Positions 8,489 through 17,149 are shown, numbered from the stretch's first letter. The stretch is 45,480 nucleotides of DNA from Pseudonocardia sp. (GCF_025465255.1 NZ_JAODNI010000025.1:1-45480), one strand, 5' to 3'. Made by a program: numbers and translations. Notes: generated from the sequence alone by a model not told the origin.

Positions 8489-9649
8489 TCAGCCGACGTC
8501 AGGACCGTCCGTACCGGGCTCGGGCGCACGCTCTCCGGGATCGTCGGCGGCGCGATAGCCGTAGGCCGCCTCGCGCACCGTCACGTCGGTTTCCAAGGTC
8601 GCTCCCAACGCCCCGCCGAGCATCGCGAGGGCGCTGACGAGCCATGCGATTCTGATGTAGCCGCCTATCGCGAGGGGGTGCCCGAGTTGTTGTTCGAGGA
8701 CCGGCTGCAGGAGCACGGCCTTCGCGCACAGCATCGTGACGACCAGCAGCGCGGCGAGCAGCGTGAGCACCCCGAGCGCCACGGTGAGCGTTGTCGCGAG
8801 GTTGACGAGCATGACGCGCTCGCGGGCTGCGGGAACCTGCGGCCGTTCCCACAATCGGTGCCCGACGACCAGAGCGGCGCAGATCAGGGATGCCGCCACC
8901 AGGCCGATGGCGAGCAGGCGAGGCCAGCTCATCGCGTCCCCGACCCACCACAGGGGCACCGCGGTGAGGCCGAAGGCCGCCGTACCCGCTGCCGCGACGA
9001 GCACGCGCGAGAGGCCGATGATCAACCGCCACGGGCGGTTCGCCCGAACCATGCCGAGCAGGAGCCGCATGTTCCCGACGGAGGCCGCGGTGACGAAGCG
9101 GACGCTGTCCTGTTCGGGGACGTCCCGCCTACCGACCGCGGAGTCGAGTCGCCGCCGCCACCACGAACGACGATGCGTCCCCGGTCGGGACGGCTGCCGA
9201 GCCTCGCTCGCGGCCGCATCCGGGTCCAGCTCGCCGACGAGGTACAGCACCGCCTGCAGAACCCGGTCCTCGAGATCGATGGCGCCGAACGCAGGCACGG
9301 ATACCACGCCGACGTCGAGAGCTCTCGAGGCGAAGGCAGTGACCGGACGGTGGCCGACCCGCACCGGGAGGTCGGTCAGGCAGATCGCGAACTGCCACCC
9401 CTCGGCGAGCATGCGCTCCCGTGCCTGCTGCACGAGGTCGACGTCGATGTTCGCCGTCCCGACCAATGGTTCGGGGCGGACCACGAACGCCCACCGGACG
9501 CCCGGTGCCCGTGCTGCCAGCACGGCGGGCAGGCGGTGCGCGAGATCCTCGGCCAGCTCCAGCGGCAGGCCCGGCGCGGCGACCAGGCCGGCGACGACCT
9601 GTTGCTGCGCCGCCGGGTCCTCTCCGGCCCGCGCCTTTCGCTCCGTCAT
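8489..9649 (-). CDS. Multi-pass membrane protein, unknown family
   Basis: A 386-residue protein with a soluble N-terminal half and a membrane C-terminal half. The N-terminal part (residues 1 to about 165) contains VRWAFVVRPEPLVG, a segment with DLPVRVGHRPVTAF and AIDLEDRVLQAVLYLVGELD. I recall such segments in actinobacterial proteins with a minimal soluble sensor-like domain, but cannot name it. Four hydrophobic segments follow: AFGLTAVPLWWVG, LLAIGLVAASLICAALVV, LGVLTLLAALLVVTMLCA and IAWLVSALAMLGGALGATLE. The tail is acidic. The ATG at 9649 is used because the in-frame sequence upstream belongs to a LuxR relic and junk. Function is unknown. Confidence 0.75.
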   Translation of the reverse strand: MTERKARAGEDPAAQQQVVAGLVAAPGLPLELAEDLAHRLPAVLAARAPGVRWAFVVRPEPLVGTANIDVDLVQQARERMLAEGWQFAICLTDLPVRVGHRPVTAFASRALDVGVVSVPAFGAIDLEDRVLQAVLYLVGELDPDAAASEARQPSRPGTHRRSWWRRRLDSAVGRRDVPEQDSVRFVTAASVGNMRLLLGMVRANRPWRLIIGLSRVLVAAAGTAAFGLTAVPLWWVGDAMSWPRLLAIGLVAASLICAALVVGHRLWERPQVPAARERVMLVNLATTLTVALGVLTLLAALLVVTMLCAKAVLLQPVLEQQLGHPLAIGGYIRIAWLVSALAMLGGALGATLETDVTVREAAYGYRAADDPGERAPEPGTDGPDVG

Positions 9650-9931
9650 CCACGCTCCTGCCCGCCTACCTCGATCGAGCGGGGTATCGCCGACCGGGGA
9701 GGAGGCGGACGCCGCGTCCGCCGCCGGCCGCAGTGGCGCGGTGCCGGGCACCTGCCGATCAGCTCGACCTGTGACCGGGCGCGCCCCCGGTGCCGACGCG
9801 ATTCTGCGGCACGACAGCCCACGGATCCTCGGCCCGCCAGGCGCAGATGCGGCAGCACCACCCACGCCGCCGGGTCCACGCCGCGACGACTGGACCCTGC
9901 TGACCCTCGCCGCGCTCACTCCCGGCCCGCC

Positions 9932-10111
9932 GAGCAGCGCGCGCGGCAGGTACAGGCCCTTGCCCATGGCTCGGACTGCGGCTAGTGCCCGGGTCCCGGC
10001 GCCGAGCTTGGCCAGAATATTCTCCACATGGACGGCCACCGTGCGCGGCGCGATGACCAGCGCGGCGGCGATCCGGGCGTTGACCCAGCCCTCGATCACC
10101 GGATCGGTGAG
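9932..10111 (-). pseudogene. LuxR-type HTH fragment
   Basis: About 60 residues match the C-terminal helix-turn-helix of a LuxR/NarL response regulator. The recognisable part is NARIAAALVIAPRTVAVHVE followed by NILAKLGAGTRALAAVRA. The first helix is scrambled (LTDPVIEGWV instead of the usual LT-x-RE-x-EVL). There is no receiver or other sensory domain. The frame continues into unrelated sequence before the next gene. This is a relic rather than a working regulator. Confidence 0.7.
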
Positions 10112-10146
10112 CTTCCATCGAGCCCCGCACTGGATCGGGATCCGCG

Positions 10147-10575
10147 CTACGGAAGGGTGGTCACGAGGTCCTTGGGCAGGTTTGCCCGGATGTCCTGCCA
10201 TTCACCCTCGCTGATGAACCGTCGCAGGGCCTCGATGACGACGCCGAACAGGCGCTCCGCGCCCCCGGGGACCTCGTGGGGGAAGTTCGCGTCGATACGT
10301 TCGAGGAAGTCGTTGCGATGCATCTTCATCGGGACCTTCGTCGGATCCCACCCCTCGAAGTAGATGCCGCGGATCAGCATCGGGAGCTGCGCCGAGAGCT
10401 GCGCGGTCTCCTCGACGGTCAGCCGGTCGCGCAGAGCGTGCAGAACGGCACGGAGCCCGTTGTAGGACTGGTTGCGGCGCTCCTTCGGCCAGCCGTAAGT
10501 CTCCTCGATGCGCTTGAGGACCCCGTTCGTCTTCTCCAGGGTGGTGTCGAATGTCCTGTATCCCGTGGAACTCAC
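10147..10575 (-). CDS. DUF2267 family protein
   Basis: A 142-residue soluble helical protein of the DUF2267 family. Family features include the N-terminal TLEKTNGVLKRIEETYGWP, then YNGLRAVLHALRDRLTVEE, SAQLPMLIRGIYFEGWDP and the C-terminal FISEGEWQDIRANLPKDL. DUF2267 proteins are frequent beside Hsp20, universal stress and membrane-stress genes in actinobacteria, but have no established biochemical role. The GTG at 10575 follows GGAGAAGGTGAACACAC, a good ribosome binding site. It looks monocistronic. Confidence 0.9.
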   Translation of the reverse strand: MSSTGYRTFDTTLEKTNGVLKRIEETYGWPKERRNQSYNGLRAVLHALRDRLTVEETAQLSAQLPMLIRGIYFEGWDPTKVPMKMHRNDFLERIDANFPHEVPGGAERLFGVVIEALRRFISEGEWQDIRANLPKDLVTTLP

Positions 10576-10767
10576 GTGTGTTCACCTTCTCCGAACGGTG
10601 TCGGTCGAGACTGAGGCGCGGGTCGACGTCGTCCGCCCACGGTGACCGATTCCTCGGCCCACGGCCTGGCTCTGGCAGGTGGGGATTCGGGCCCGCCCCT
10701 CCACCCGTCGGGGCGATCGACGGGTCCGGCCCGTCCCGCCCCGGTGCCCTGGCGTCGGCCACACGAT

Positions 10768-10985
10768 GGAAACGGACACCGCACCAAGACCGTGCTCACC
10801 GATGTCGGCTCGGTCGAGATCAACGCGCCCCGCGACCGGGACGCCAGCTTCGAATCGAAGATCGTCGCCAAACGCCAGAAACGGCTGTCCGGCAAGATCG
10901 GAAACGCTGGACGATGCGCTGGAAGCCCGCCCTGAACGCCTTTGAGATCTCCTTCGACGGCCGCCTCGCCGACGGACGCAAGTAG
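10768..10985 (+). mobile_element. IS256-family transposase relic, internally deleted
   Basis: The plus strand encodes GHRTKTVLTDVGSVEINAPR followed by DRDASFESKIVAKRQKRLSG, a well known N-terminal segment of IS256/Mutator transposases. After a frame change near 10905 it continues as RWTMRWKPALNAFEISFDGR and stops at 10985, which matches the extreme C-terminus of the same family. Roughly 280 residues with the DDE catalytic core are missing. It is a deletion relic with no recognisable inverted repeats left. Confidence 0.75.
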
Positions 10986-11103
10986 CTCCTCAACCTGCAG
11001 TTACACCGATCGTTTGAGAGTCTCGGGAACCGGTCTCGGGAGAGCAATCCGTGCAGCGGAGCTTGTACCGCTGGGCGTGCGATTGCTGATCGTGAGGAGT
11101 GCC

Positions 11104-11519
11104 ATGATCCGGATCACGGTGGATGGCAGGCTCTATGACGACGAGGTTGAGCCGCGGATGTTGCTCGTGCACTACTTGCGGGATCGGCTGGGCCGCACCG
11201 GCACGACCATTGGATGTGACACCTCCAACTGCGGCGCGTGCACGGTTCTGATGGACGGTGTGAGTGTGAAGAGTTGCACTGTCCTCGCCGTTCAGGCCGA
11301 CGGATGCGAGGTCACCGCGGTGCAGGGCCTGCAGGGTCTCACCGATGGAGACCTGTATCCGCTGCAAAAGGCGTTCCACGCACATCACGGGTTGCAGTGC
11401 GGTTACTGCACCCAGGCATGATCATGGCTGCGGCGGATTGTTACTGGAAGAACTCCGATCCGTCCGAGGAGCAGGTGCGGCACGGCCTGGAGGGCAACCT
11501 GTGCCGCTGCACGGGCTAC
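11104..11519 (+). pseudogene. CoxS-like [2Fe-2S] subunit, frameshifted
   Basis: The gene encodes the small iron-sulfur subunit of a molybdenum hydroxylase (CO dehydrogenase / xanthine dehydrogenase family). The plant-type [2Fe-2S] site is [12 protein letters not shown] near residues 39 to 50. The second cluster begins with CGYC near residue 101, which runs into a stop (TQA then TGA at 11419). One base is missing there: in the next frame the protein continues [35 protein letters not shown], completing the C-x2-C and C-R-C motif. The usual end of the protein and the partner coxM and coxL genes are absent. GAGGAG lies before the ATG. Either a dead orphan subunit or a local sequence error in an orphan gene. 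Confidence 0.8.
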
Positions 11520-11683
11520 CGGCCACACCCGACATCCGAACCGAGCGCAACGTCCGTCACCGGGCCGATCCGGCGGTGCACTACCGTCCCGAGATGCTGG
11601 TCAGGCTGGGGTTGCGTTGATCGCTGCCTCCGGCTCGGGTCGCCCGCTCGGCCTCGAATTCGGCCCGAGGCGAGGCCCGTGAC

Positions 11684-12445
11684 CTACTGGCCGATCTTGA
11701 TGCCGGGTTCGCCGGCGGCGTACTCGATGGGCTGGCGGGGGATCGAGCCGAGCTTGTTCGGGCCACCACGGCTGCCGATCGGGAGCACGATCCGGCCCAT
11801 GGAGCCGGCCAGGACCATGGCACTAGCGGTGTACCAGGCCAGGATCGCCGAGGCGACCAGGACGATCGCGCCGATCGTGACCAAACCGGGGACGCCCACG
11901 GTCCAGCCGATGGCCAGCAGTGTCGACCCGGCAGCCACCGTGAGCAGCACCAGCGCGGTGGCGATGTTATCGGCCAGCGCGGCGACGAACCCGGTCCAGG
12001 TGACCGCGGCCAGCCCGATGAACCAGTAGCCGAAGCCGACCCTGGCGTCGGGGTAGGTGGCGACGCCGGGGGCGACGCCGAGTGCGACCAGCAGGGTGTA
12101 GATGCCGTAGCCGATCCAGAACGAGCCCCACGCCCCGTGAACGGCGGTGGCCAGGCCGTCGCGGGCCCGGTAGGACCACATCGCGGCCAGTAGCTGGGCG
12201 ATCCCGCCGAAGGCGAACGCGAACGGGAACAACACCAGCGGGGTCGTGATGGCGTTGCCGAACCAGCCGGCCAGATTCGCCGCCACCATGAACGTGGACA
12301 CCGCGAACCCGAACAGGCCCAGGATCGACGGCGCCGCGACCGGCTGCAGCGCGATCGTGGTGTGCTCGCGCCAGAAGGCGAGGTCGGGCGCAGCGTCGGG
12401 GCCGTTCGCGGCATCGCGGCTGGTGACGGGATGGGTGGTTGTCAT
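11684..12445 (-). CDS. GPR1/FUN34/YaaH (SatP) family acetate transporter
   Basis: A 253-residue membrane protein of the acetate/succinate uptake family. Six hydrophobic segments are visible. They begin with the family start [20 protein letters not shown] near residue 38, followed by [39 protein letters not shown] and [19 protein letters not shown]. The usual signature N-P-A-P-L-G-L is here [11 protein letters not shown]. The C-terminal tail is hydrophilic. An AGAAGGGCTCATC sequence precedes the ATG at 12445. The protein would take up acetate or related monocarboxylates by proton symport (family knowledge). It is isolated, with relics on both sides. Confidence 0.88.
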   Translation of the reverse strand: MTTTHPVTSRDAANGPDAAPDLAFWREHTTIALQPVAAPSILGLFGFAVSTFMVAANLAGWFGNAITTPLVLFPFAFAFGGIAQLLAAMWSYRARDGLATAVHGAWGSFWIGYGIYTLLVALGVAPGVATYPDARVGFGYWFIGLAAVTWTGFVAALADNIATALVLLTVAAGSTLLAIGWTVGVPGLVTIGAIVLVASAILAWYTASAMVLAGSMGRIVLPIGSRGGPNKLGSIPRQPIEYAAGEPGIKIGQ

Positions 12446-12494
12446 GATGAGCCCTTCTTCTAGTCGTGAGTGGATGACGTGGACGAGGCGGCCC

Positions 12495-12697
12495 TCACGG
12501 CGTGTGCGGCGCCGCCGGCCGCCCTGGCGAAGACCGCCGACGCTGCCGGAAGCCCAACACCGCGCCGACGACCATCATCAGCAGCAGCGACCCTACGATC
12601 GTCACGAGCACACGCGGACCTGACCTGTGCGGGCGGTCAAGAACCGACGAGCGGCAATCGGGTCCTTGGCTAGGTGGCGCTCGATCGCGCTCAGCAT
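12495..12697 (-). pseudogene. DUF3040-like small membrane protein, frameshifted
   Basis: The start MLSAIERHLAKDPIAARRFL resembles the N-terminus of DUF3040 proteins with a few residues missing (compare MLSDRERRELAEIERHL in the intact copy at 17,150). A frame change near 12614 leads to a membrane helix VLVTIVGSLLLMMVVGAVLG followed by a basic end RQRRRSS. Together they would give a short one-helix DUF3040 protein. The gene is broken or the sequence has an indel here. Confidence 0.45.
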
Positions 12698-12875
12698 CCG
12701 CGCGCCCTCTCGCTGGGCACTCGCCTCCTGCCCGCCGGTCTTGCCCTCCTCTGTCCACGGGTAACCCGCAGATTCATGCTTAACCACGCTCGTCGCACAA
12801 GAATAGGAGCTGGTTTCAGAATGACGTCGGCGTGTCTGCGGTAGACGGAGGGTGATCTCCGCCAGGCTGCGGTGC

Positions 12876-13075
12876 GTGGTTGAGGATCTTGTCCCGGACT
12901 CGCTGTGGGAACGAGTGGCCCCGCTGCTAACGGTGCGCCCGCCGCGGCGTCACCGGTTCCCGGGTCGCAAGCCCGTCGACGACCGCGCGCGCTGGCCGGG
13001 ATCGTGTTCGTGCTCAAGACCGGCATCACCTGGAACCAGCTCCCGCGCGAGCTCGTCGGCTGCCCGCACTCGCCG
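12876..13075 (+). mobile_element. IS5-family transposase N-terminal relic
   Basis: The plus strand encodes VVEDLVPDSLWERVAPLL, then RRHRFPGRKPVDDRA. After a one-base frame change near 12990 it continues LAGIVFVLKTGITWNQLPRE and LVGC. This is the DUF4096-like N-terminal region of IS5-family transposases. The catalytic DDE part is missing, apart from a possible AFAWFARGPRTV fragment near 13140. It is a degraded insertion sequence. Confidence 0.75.
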
Positions 13076-13089
13076 CTGGACCCATTGGG

Positions 13090-13500
13090 TCGCCGTCACA
13101 GGAGCCCACCCTGTCGTCGTCAGCCTCGCCGCTCGTCGGCGCCTTCGCCTGGTTCGCCCGCGGGCCCCGCACCGTGAGCGCGGTTGACTGCTGGCAGGGC
13201 CACTACCGCAGGAACCCACCGGACTCTTCTACACGACGTCACCCAACTGCTCCCGCTACTCGACAAGGTGATGTGGGCGTACCACGCCCGCCTCCAGCAG
13301 CGTGATCGCCGCGGGCCGTAGCAGACCTCGAGCCGCTGACCCACCGCACCCTGCCGGTCGCGGTCCGGTCCGTCAGAGAGGTCCTAGAAGGCGCGGCCAA
13401 GCCGGTCGGCGGCGATGACGAGGCCGTGTTCCACCTCGACGATGAGCAAAGCGCAAGGAAGAGGCCGTCCCGCTCGCCCTAGACGGCAGCGCGACAGGAT
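13090..13500. other. Decayed stretch, nothing confidently identified
   Basis: After the IS5 relic, plus-strand scraps such as LLPLLDKVMWAYHARLQQ (near 13245) and LEPLTHRTLPVAVRSVREVL (near 13330) look protein-like but are short, in different frames and unrecognised. They could be further debris from mobile or deleted genes. Confidence 0.3.
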
Positions 13501-13581
13501 TGCCGGAGAGGTTTGAGGGTACCCGGAACCGTCTGTGTGACTACCGAAGACTTCTGCGCGACTTGGCGAAGGGGCGGCCGG

Positions 13582-13806
13582 ATGTCGAGCACCGAAGAGG
13601 GCCAGGTCACTGGCACCAAGGACAAGGTCTACAACCTGATCTGGTTCACCGAGAAATGCCTGGACAACACGCTGCGTTTGGAGACCTACATCGGGGACGC
13701 TGAGCGTGACGGAGACACCGAATTGGCCGAGTTCTTCCGCCGCGCGCAGGACGAGAGCCGCAGGGGCGCCGAGCAGGCCAAGCAGCTGCTGCGCCAGCGA
13801 CTGTAA
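13582..13806 (+). CDS. Small helical conserved protein, 74 aa
   Basis: A 74-residue protein that starts MSSTEEGQVTGTKDKVYNLI, then WFTEKCLDNTLRLETYIGDA and ELAEFFRRAQDESRRGAEQA. The alternating hydrophobic and charged pattern suggests two antiparallel helices, reminiscent of half a ferritin-like bundle. I recall small actinobacterial proteins with the same T-K-D-K-x-Y-N-L-I-W start, without known function. The ATG at 13582 has a GGGGCGG just upstream. Upstream in-frame sequence to 13,513 looks non-coding. No operon partner. Confidence 0.72.
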   Translation: MSSTEEGQVTGTKDKVYNLIWFTEKCLDNTLRLETYIGDAERDGDTELAEFFRRAQDESRRGAEQAKQLLRQRL

Positions 13807-14023
13807 GCCTGACGGTTGACCCGTCTTCTTTCCTTCTGGCTCCGATGGGTCCGGTTTGATGTGTTGCCGATTGGTGTGGGCAGGCCGGGTGTCCGTGGAG
13901 CCGGCTGGGCGGCCCAGTCCCGTATGTGCGGGTTCCGGTGCACCGGCTGGATCGGGCTTCCCGCGGAGGTAGCGAAATCCTCGTCGCACCGGGGCAGGAG
14001 TCAGGCGTCCTGGCGGGGCGGGG

Positions 14024-14070
14024 GGCGTAGGTGACGAACCCGGCGCGCAACGAGTGCGCGGAGTACCGGC
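14024..14070 (-). pseudogene. Tyrosine recombinase (integrase) scrap
   Basis: The minus strand encodes RGRYSAHSLRAGFVTYA, the box-II signature H-x-x-R of tyrosine recombinases. Flanking sequence on both sides changes frame or loses similarity. A nearby piece in another frame (DFATSAGSPIQPVHRNPHIR) may come from the same protein. No catalytic tyrosine segment can be found. It lies 1.3 kb from a partial tRNA-Ala, a common integration target. Confidence 0.55.
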
Positions 14071-14594
14071 CGCGCAGGCGGTGGTGCGCCTTGCGATGTC
14101 CAGGTTGTGCGCCGTCCCTTGGGGGAGCCCGTAGATCTCGTACATGCCCTGCGGCCAGGGCTGTGGCCAAGATCAATTTGATCACTATCCCCGTCGGGGG
14201 CTCCCGGAAAGTCGAGCCGGGGTGGGGCCCCTACGGCTCGACAGGTTGGGCCGCGCCGGCGGCGAAGCGCGTTTCGATGCGGTCCACCGATTGCCCTGAG
14301 CGGGGAACGGGTCTTTCGGTCCCGACTCCCCCGACCGGATCACCGGCCAGGGCCTCGGCACAGCGCGGGCGGCGGAACAGCGTAGTGCGTTCTCGTGACG
14401 TGGTCTCGCCGGCCCTTGTGCCGGGCCGGGCGCCCCGTACGGTCGGTGCGGGTGGACGTTGGCCACGATCCGTGGGCTGGCCGCCCGATGCGGCGAGTCA
14501 GACGGGCCGCGCTGTCGGAGCTGAGCCGGCCTCGATCCGGGAGCGACAGAGATCCGCCCGTGACATCACAAGGTCAGGAAGTTGGGAGTCATCC

Positions 14595-14981
14595 ATGACC
14601 GCTACGACGACCCAGGAGCACATCACCCGCGCCGCCCGAACCGGCCAGGAAGCGATTTCGACCGCGATCCGAGGCTGGGGGCAGACCGCGCAGAGCGTTC
14701 TGGGGTTGGGGGCGGGCCGAGAGGGCGACGTTCCGAGCCCGGACCGGCTCATCGACACCTGGTTCGACGTCGCCGATGAGGCGCTCAATGTGCAGCGCGA
14801 GTTCGCCAAGGCCCTGCTCACCATCGGCACTCCGGTGGTTGACGCCGTGAGCCGCGCCGCGACGCGCACGATCGAAGCCGCCCAGGAGGCAACGAATGAC
14901 GCGGCGGAGGCGCCTAGGGAGGCGACGACCCAGGAATCGTCACGAGCGTCCCGTAGCAGCGCCGCGCGCAAGGACGGCTGA
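14595..14981 (+). CDS. Phasin-like/hypothetical helical protein, 128 aa
   Basis: A 128-residue Ala-rich amphipathic protein. It includes HITRAARTGQEAISTAIRGW, DRLIDTWFDVADEALNVQRE, FAKALLTIGTPVVDAVSRAA and a Ser/Arg/Lys-rich tail ending SRSSAARKDG. The heptad-like pattern and lysine/alanine tail resemble phasin or heparin-binding-type surface proteins of actinobacteria, but I see no diagnostic signature. The start at 14595 is chosen because AGGAAGTTGGGAG precedes it; the in-frame extension upstream is low-complexity. Two strong hairpins follow the stop. Confidence 0.65.
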   Translation: MTATTTQEHITRAARTGQEAISTAIRGWGQTAQSVLGLGAGREGDVPSPDRLIDTWFDVADEALNVQREFAKALLTIGTPVVDAVSRAATRTIEAAQEATNDAAEAPREATTQESSRASRSSAARKDG

Positions 14982-15043
14982 GCCGGGGCGCGCCCCGGCG
15001 TGCGCCACAGTGCCGCGGGGCGTCGGTGCGCCCCGCGGCACTG
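14982..15043 (+). terminator. Two GC-rich hairpins after the phasin-like gene
   Basis: Immediately after the stop at 14981 lies an 18-base perfect palindrome, GCCGGGGCGCGCCCCGGC (14982 to 14999). Next comes a hairpin with a perfect 14-bp stem, AGTGCCGCGGGGCG, a 6-base loop and CGCCCCGCGGCACT (15009 to 15042), extendable by one further C-G pair at 15008/15043. There is no T-run, as is common for actinobacterial terminators. Confidence 0.7.
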
Positions 15044-15331
15044 GTATCTCGTCAGGACGCGGCAAGCTGGCGCACCTCGGCCGCGGCGCCCTCGCGCAGC
15101 CGCGAGCCCGGTCCATGTTGCGATGGCGATGTGCTCGGCGTCGGTGGGCAGCTCGGCCCCGAGGAGCCGAATGTGTTCCCGGTCGCGGACCGATCGCCGC
15201 GTTCACAGACGAGCGGACGCTCCCCGGGACCTGCTAGGGACAGGTGCCGAGGAGAAACGGACGCGGGGAGGAGCAGCTCGTCGGCCTCGTGAACGGCAAG
15301 CCTGATCGCCACGTTCTGGCTGATCAAGCTG

Positions 15332-15383
15332 TGGTGGAGACGAGGGGAATTGAACCCTTAACCCCGTCTTGCAAAGCCGGTCG
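15332..15383 (-). tRNA. Partial (degenerate) tRNA-Ala(TGC), 3' half
   Basis: The minus strand carries a tRNA-Ala 3' half. The anticodon loop TTTGCAA has anticodon TGC at 15371 to 15373. It is followed by GGGTTCAATTCCCC (T-arm) and the acceptor end CGTCTCCACCA. The anticodon stem has one mismatch and the T stem an A-C mismatch. The 5' half is not a normal D-arm plus acceptor: a GGTAGAGGC D-loop-like piece is separated by about 20 extra bases, and no GGAGACG partner strand exists. It is a pseudo-tRNA, likely an attachment-site remnant. Confidence 0.6.
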
Positions 15384-15589
15384 TCCGCGGTCACTGCAGC
15401 CTCTACCAGATCCGACGACGTGCTCGACGCCGTGGTCTTCCCGTGGCCGCAAGTCAGACGCTGTGCGCCTCGCACCCCTGAAGCGAACCGGGAACGCGCG
15501 CGTATGAGCGATGACCGCCCTGGCCCGTCGCGCATCCCCGGTGGCCAGGCAGAGCGCGCCCGACGCAGATCCCGGCTGAGGGGTGGCGA

Positions 15590-15736
15590 CAGGTGGTGCG
15601 GCGGGCGTGGCGCGAGGCCAAGGCGCACAAACGTGCCGCTACTGGCGGGCGGCGTCGCCTTCTTCGCGTTCCTCGCCTTGTTCCCTGCGATCATCGCGCT
15701 GATCTCGCTGGTCGGGCTGGTGGTCGACCCGGCGTC
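15590..15736 (+). pseudogene. Truncated second YihY/BrkB gene
   Basis: The plus strand encodes VVRRAWREAKAH, then after a frame change VPLLAGGVAFFAFLALFPAI and IALISLVGLVVDPAS, the N-terminal signature and first helix of a YihY/BrkB protein. The sequence is close to the intact copy at 6,992 to 7,954 but not identical. It stops at about 15736, where it joins a CBS-domain fragment. Five membrane helices are gone. Confidence 0.7.
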
Positions 15737-16075
15737 TCTACCCGGTCGTCGACGACGGCCGGCTGGTCGGCGTGGTCACCCGGCAGGCACTTGTCGCACG
15801 TGGTGGCGCGGTCGGCGCGGCAGTCGACCTGATGATCAACGATTCCACTGGTGGTGCACGCCGACGACACCCTGCGATCGGTTGCCTCACACTTCGCGCG
15901 GCACGCGATCACCGCCGCACCGGTGATCGCCCGCGCGAACCCGGGCCGACTCGTCGGTCTGATCACCGTCGACCACCTGCTCGACGGCCGATTGCGCGAC
16001 CTCGCCGAGGTACACCACCGCGAACGCCCACGCGAACCACGACACTGGACCCCCGCCGGACAATGCCACGATGCC
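15736..16075 (+). pseudogene. CBS-domain pair fragment (probably ClC channel tail)
   Basis: From 15736 the sequence reads YPVVDDGRLVGVVTRQALVA, then changes frame near 15842 to PLVVHADDTLRSVASHFARH, AITAAPVIARANPGRLVGLI and TVDHLLDGRLRDLAEVHHRE. These are two CBS motifs of the kind found at the C-terminus of bacterial ClC chloride channels or IMPDH-like regulators; the HHRER ending resembles the ClC form. The channel part is absent. Frameshifted relic. Confidence 0.65.
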
Positions 16076-16270
16076 GCTGGTAGGAGGCGTGGACGGGGAC
16101 ACCGGACGCGCACGGGGCAAGGACCGGCCGACGACAGGGCGGGTAGGACGCCGCCTCGCCGACACCCGAGGCCCGCGAGGTCCCACTCGTTGATCGACGG
16201 GCGAGTGAGCGCCGAACGCAATTGGACGGGACGTACGCGGTGTGGCGGGGAATGACCGAAGGTGGAGCAG

Positions 16271-16939
16271 ATGCGAGAGACTGCGGACATGGCCAGCTCC
16301 GCCGACGGTCACGACGCGCCGTCCCGTGAACAGGTCGACGCCGTCATGCTCGCCGCCCGGGTCCTCGTCGGGGTGACCGCGCGATCCTTCGCCGCGATCG
16401 AGGATCGGGTCACCCTGCCGCAGCTGCGGGTGATGGTCATGCTCGCCAGCCGGGGCCCGCTCAATCTGAGCAGTATCGCCGAGAGCCTCGGCGTGCACCC
16501 GTCCAATGCCAGCCGCGCCTGCGACCGCCTCGTCATAGCCGGATTGCTCAACCGCAGCGACGATCCAGCCGACCGGCGCAACCTGCTGCTCACACTCACC
16601 GAGGACGGCACACGCCTGGTCCACGAGGTCAACGCGTCACGGCGCGCCGCGATCTCGGAAGTGCTCAACAGCATGCCGGCCCGCCGCCGGCAGAGCCTGG
16701 TGTCGGCCCTGACCGCCTTCGCCAACGCCGCCGGCGAGCTATCCGAGGCCAACGCCTGGAGCCTGGGGTGGACCACGGAAAACCCGATACGCGCCTCCCA
16801 CCTACCCCACGCACCGGGCGACACGGCAGGCAGCGCCCCCGAGGAGGACCGCGATCCAGGGCAGAAGCCCTCTGGGCCCGCACGAGTTCGCGTTGACGAC
16901 AGCAACTCTTCGCTCGCTCAGGGCAGGGCCCGCGCCTGA
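16271..16939 (+). CDS. MarR family transcriptional regulator with long C-terminal tail
   Basis: A 222-residue winged-helix regulator. The MarR core spans residues about 20 to 150 with TLPQLRVMVMLASRGPLNLS, the recognition helix region GVHPSNASRACDRLVIAGLL and the wing SDDPADRRNLLLTLTEDG. The usual MarR length is about 150; the extra 60 to 70 residues here are polar and Pro-rich and probably disordered. The ATG at 16271 is chosen over GTG 16262 because GGTGGAG then sits at the right distance. MarR proteins bind DNA as dimers and respond to small phenolics or oxidants (family knowledge). The target is not evident; neighbours are relics and the downstream DUF3040/STAS genes. Confidence 0.88.
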   Translation: MRETADMASSADGHDAPSREQVDAVMLAARVLVGVTARSFAAIEDRVTLPQLRVMVMLASRGPLNLSSIAESLGVHPSNASRACDRLVIAGLLNRSDDPADRRNLLLTLTEDGTRLVHEVNASRRAAISEVLNSMPARRRQSLVSALTAFANAAGELSEANAWSLGWTTENPIRASHLPHAPGDTAGSAPEEDRDPGQKPSGPARVRVDDSNSSLAQGRARA

Positions 16940-17149
16940 CGCTTCCGGAACCGACCAAGCCCCACAAACTCTGAGGCGCTGACGTCTCGCGGCCACGATG
17001 TGGACGACCGTGCCCCTCCGCGCCCGGCAGGACGACGTTGCGAACACGGCGCAGTAAAGCTGGCCGCAATAATTGCGTTTACGCAATGCTGGTGGAGGTA
17101 TCCCGTAGACGCGCTGTGAGGGCGTGTCACCGGCCGGGAGGAGGGCCCG

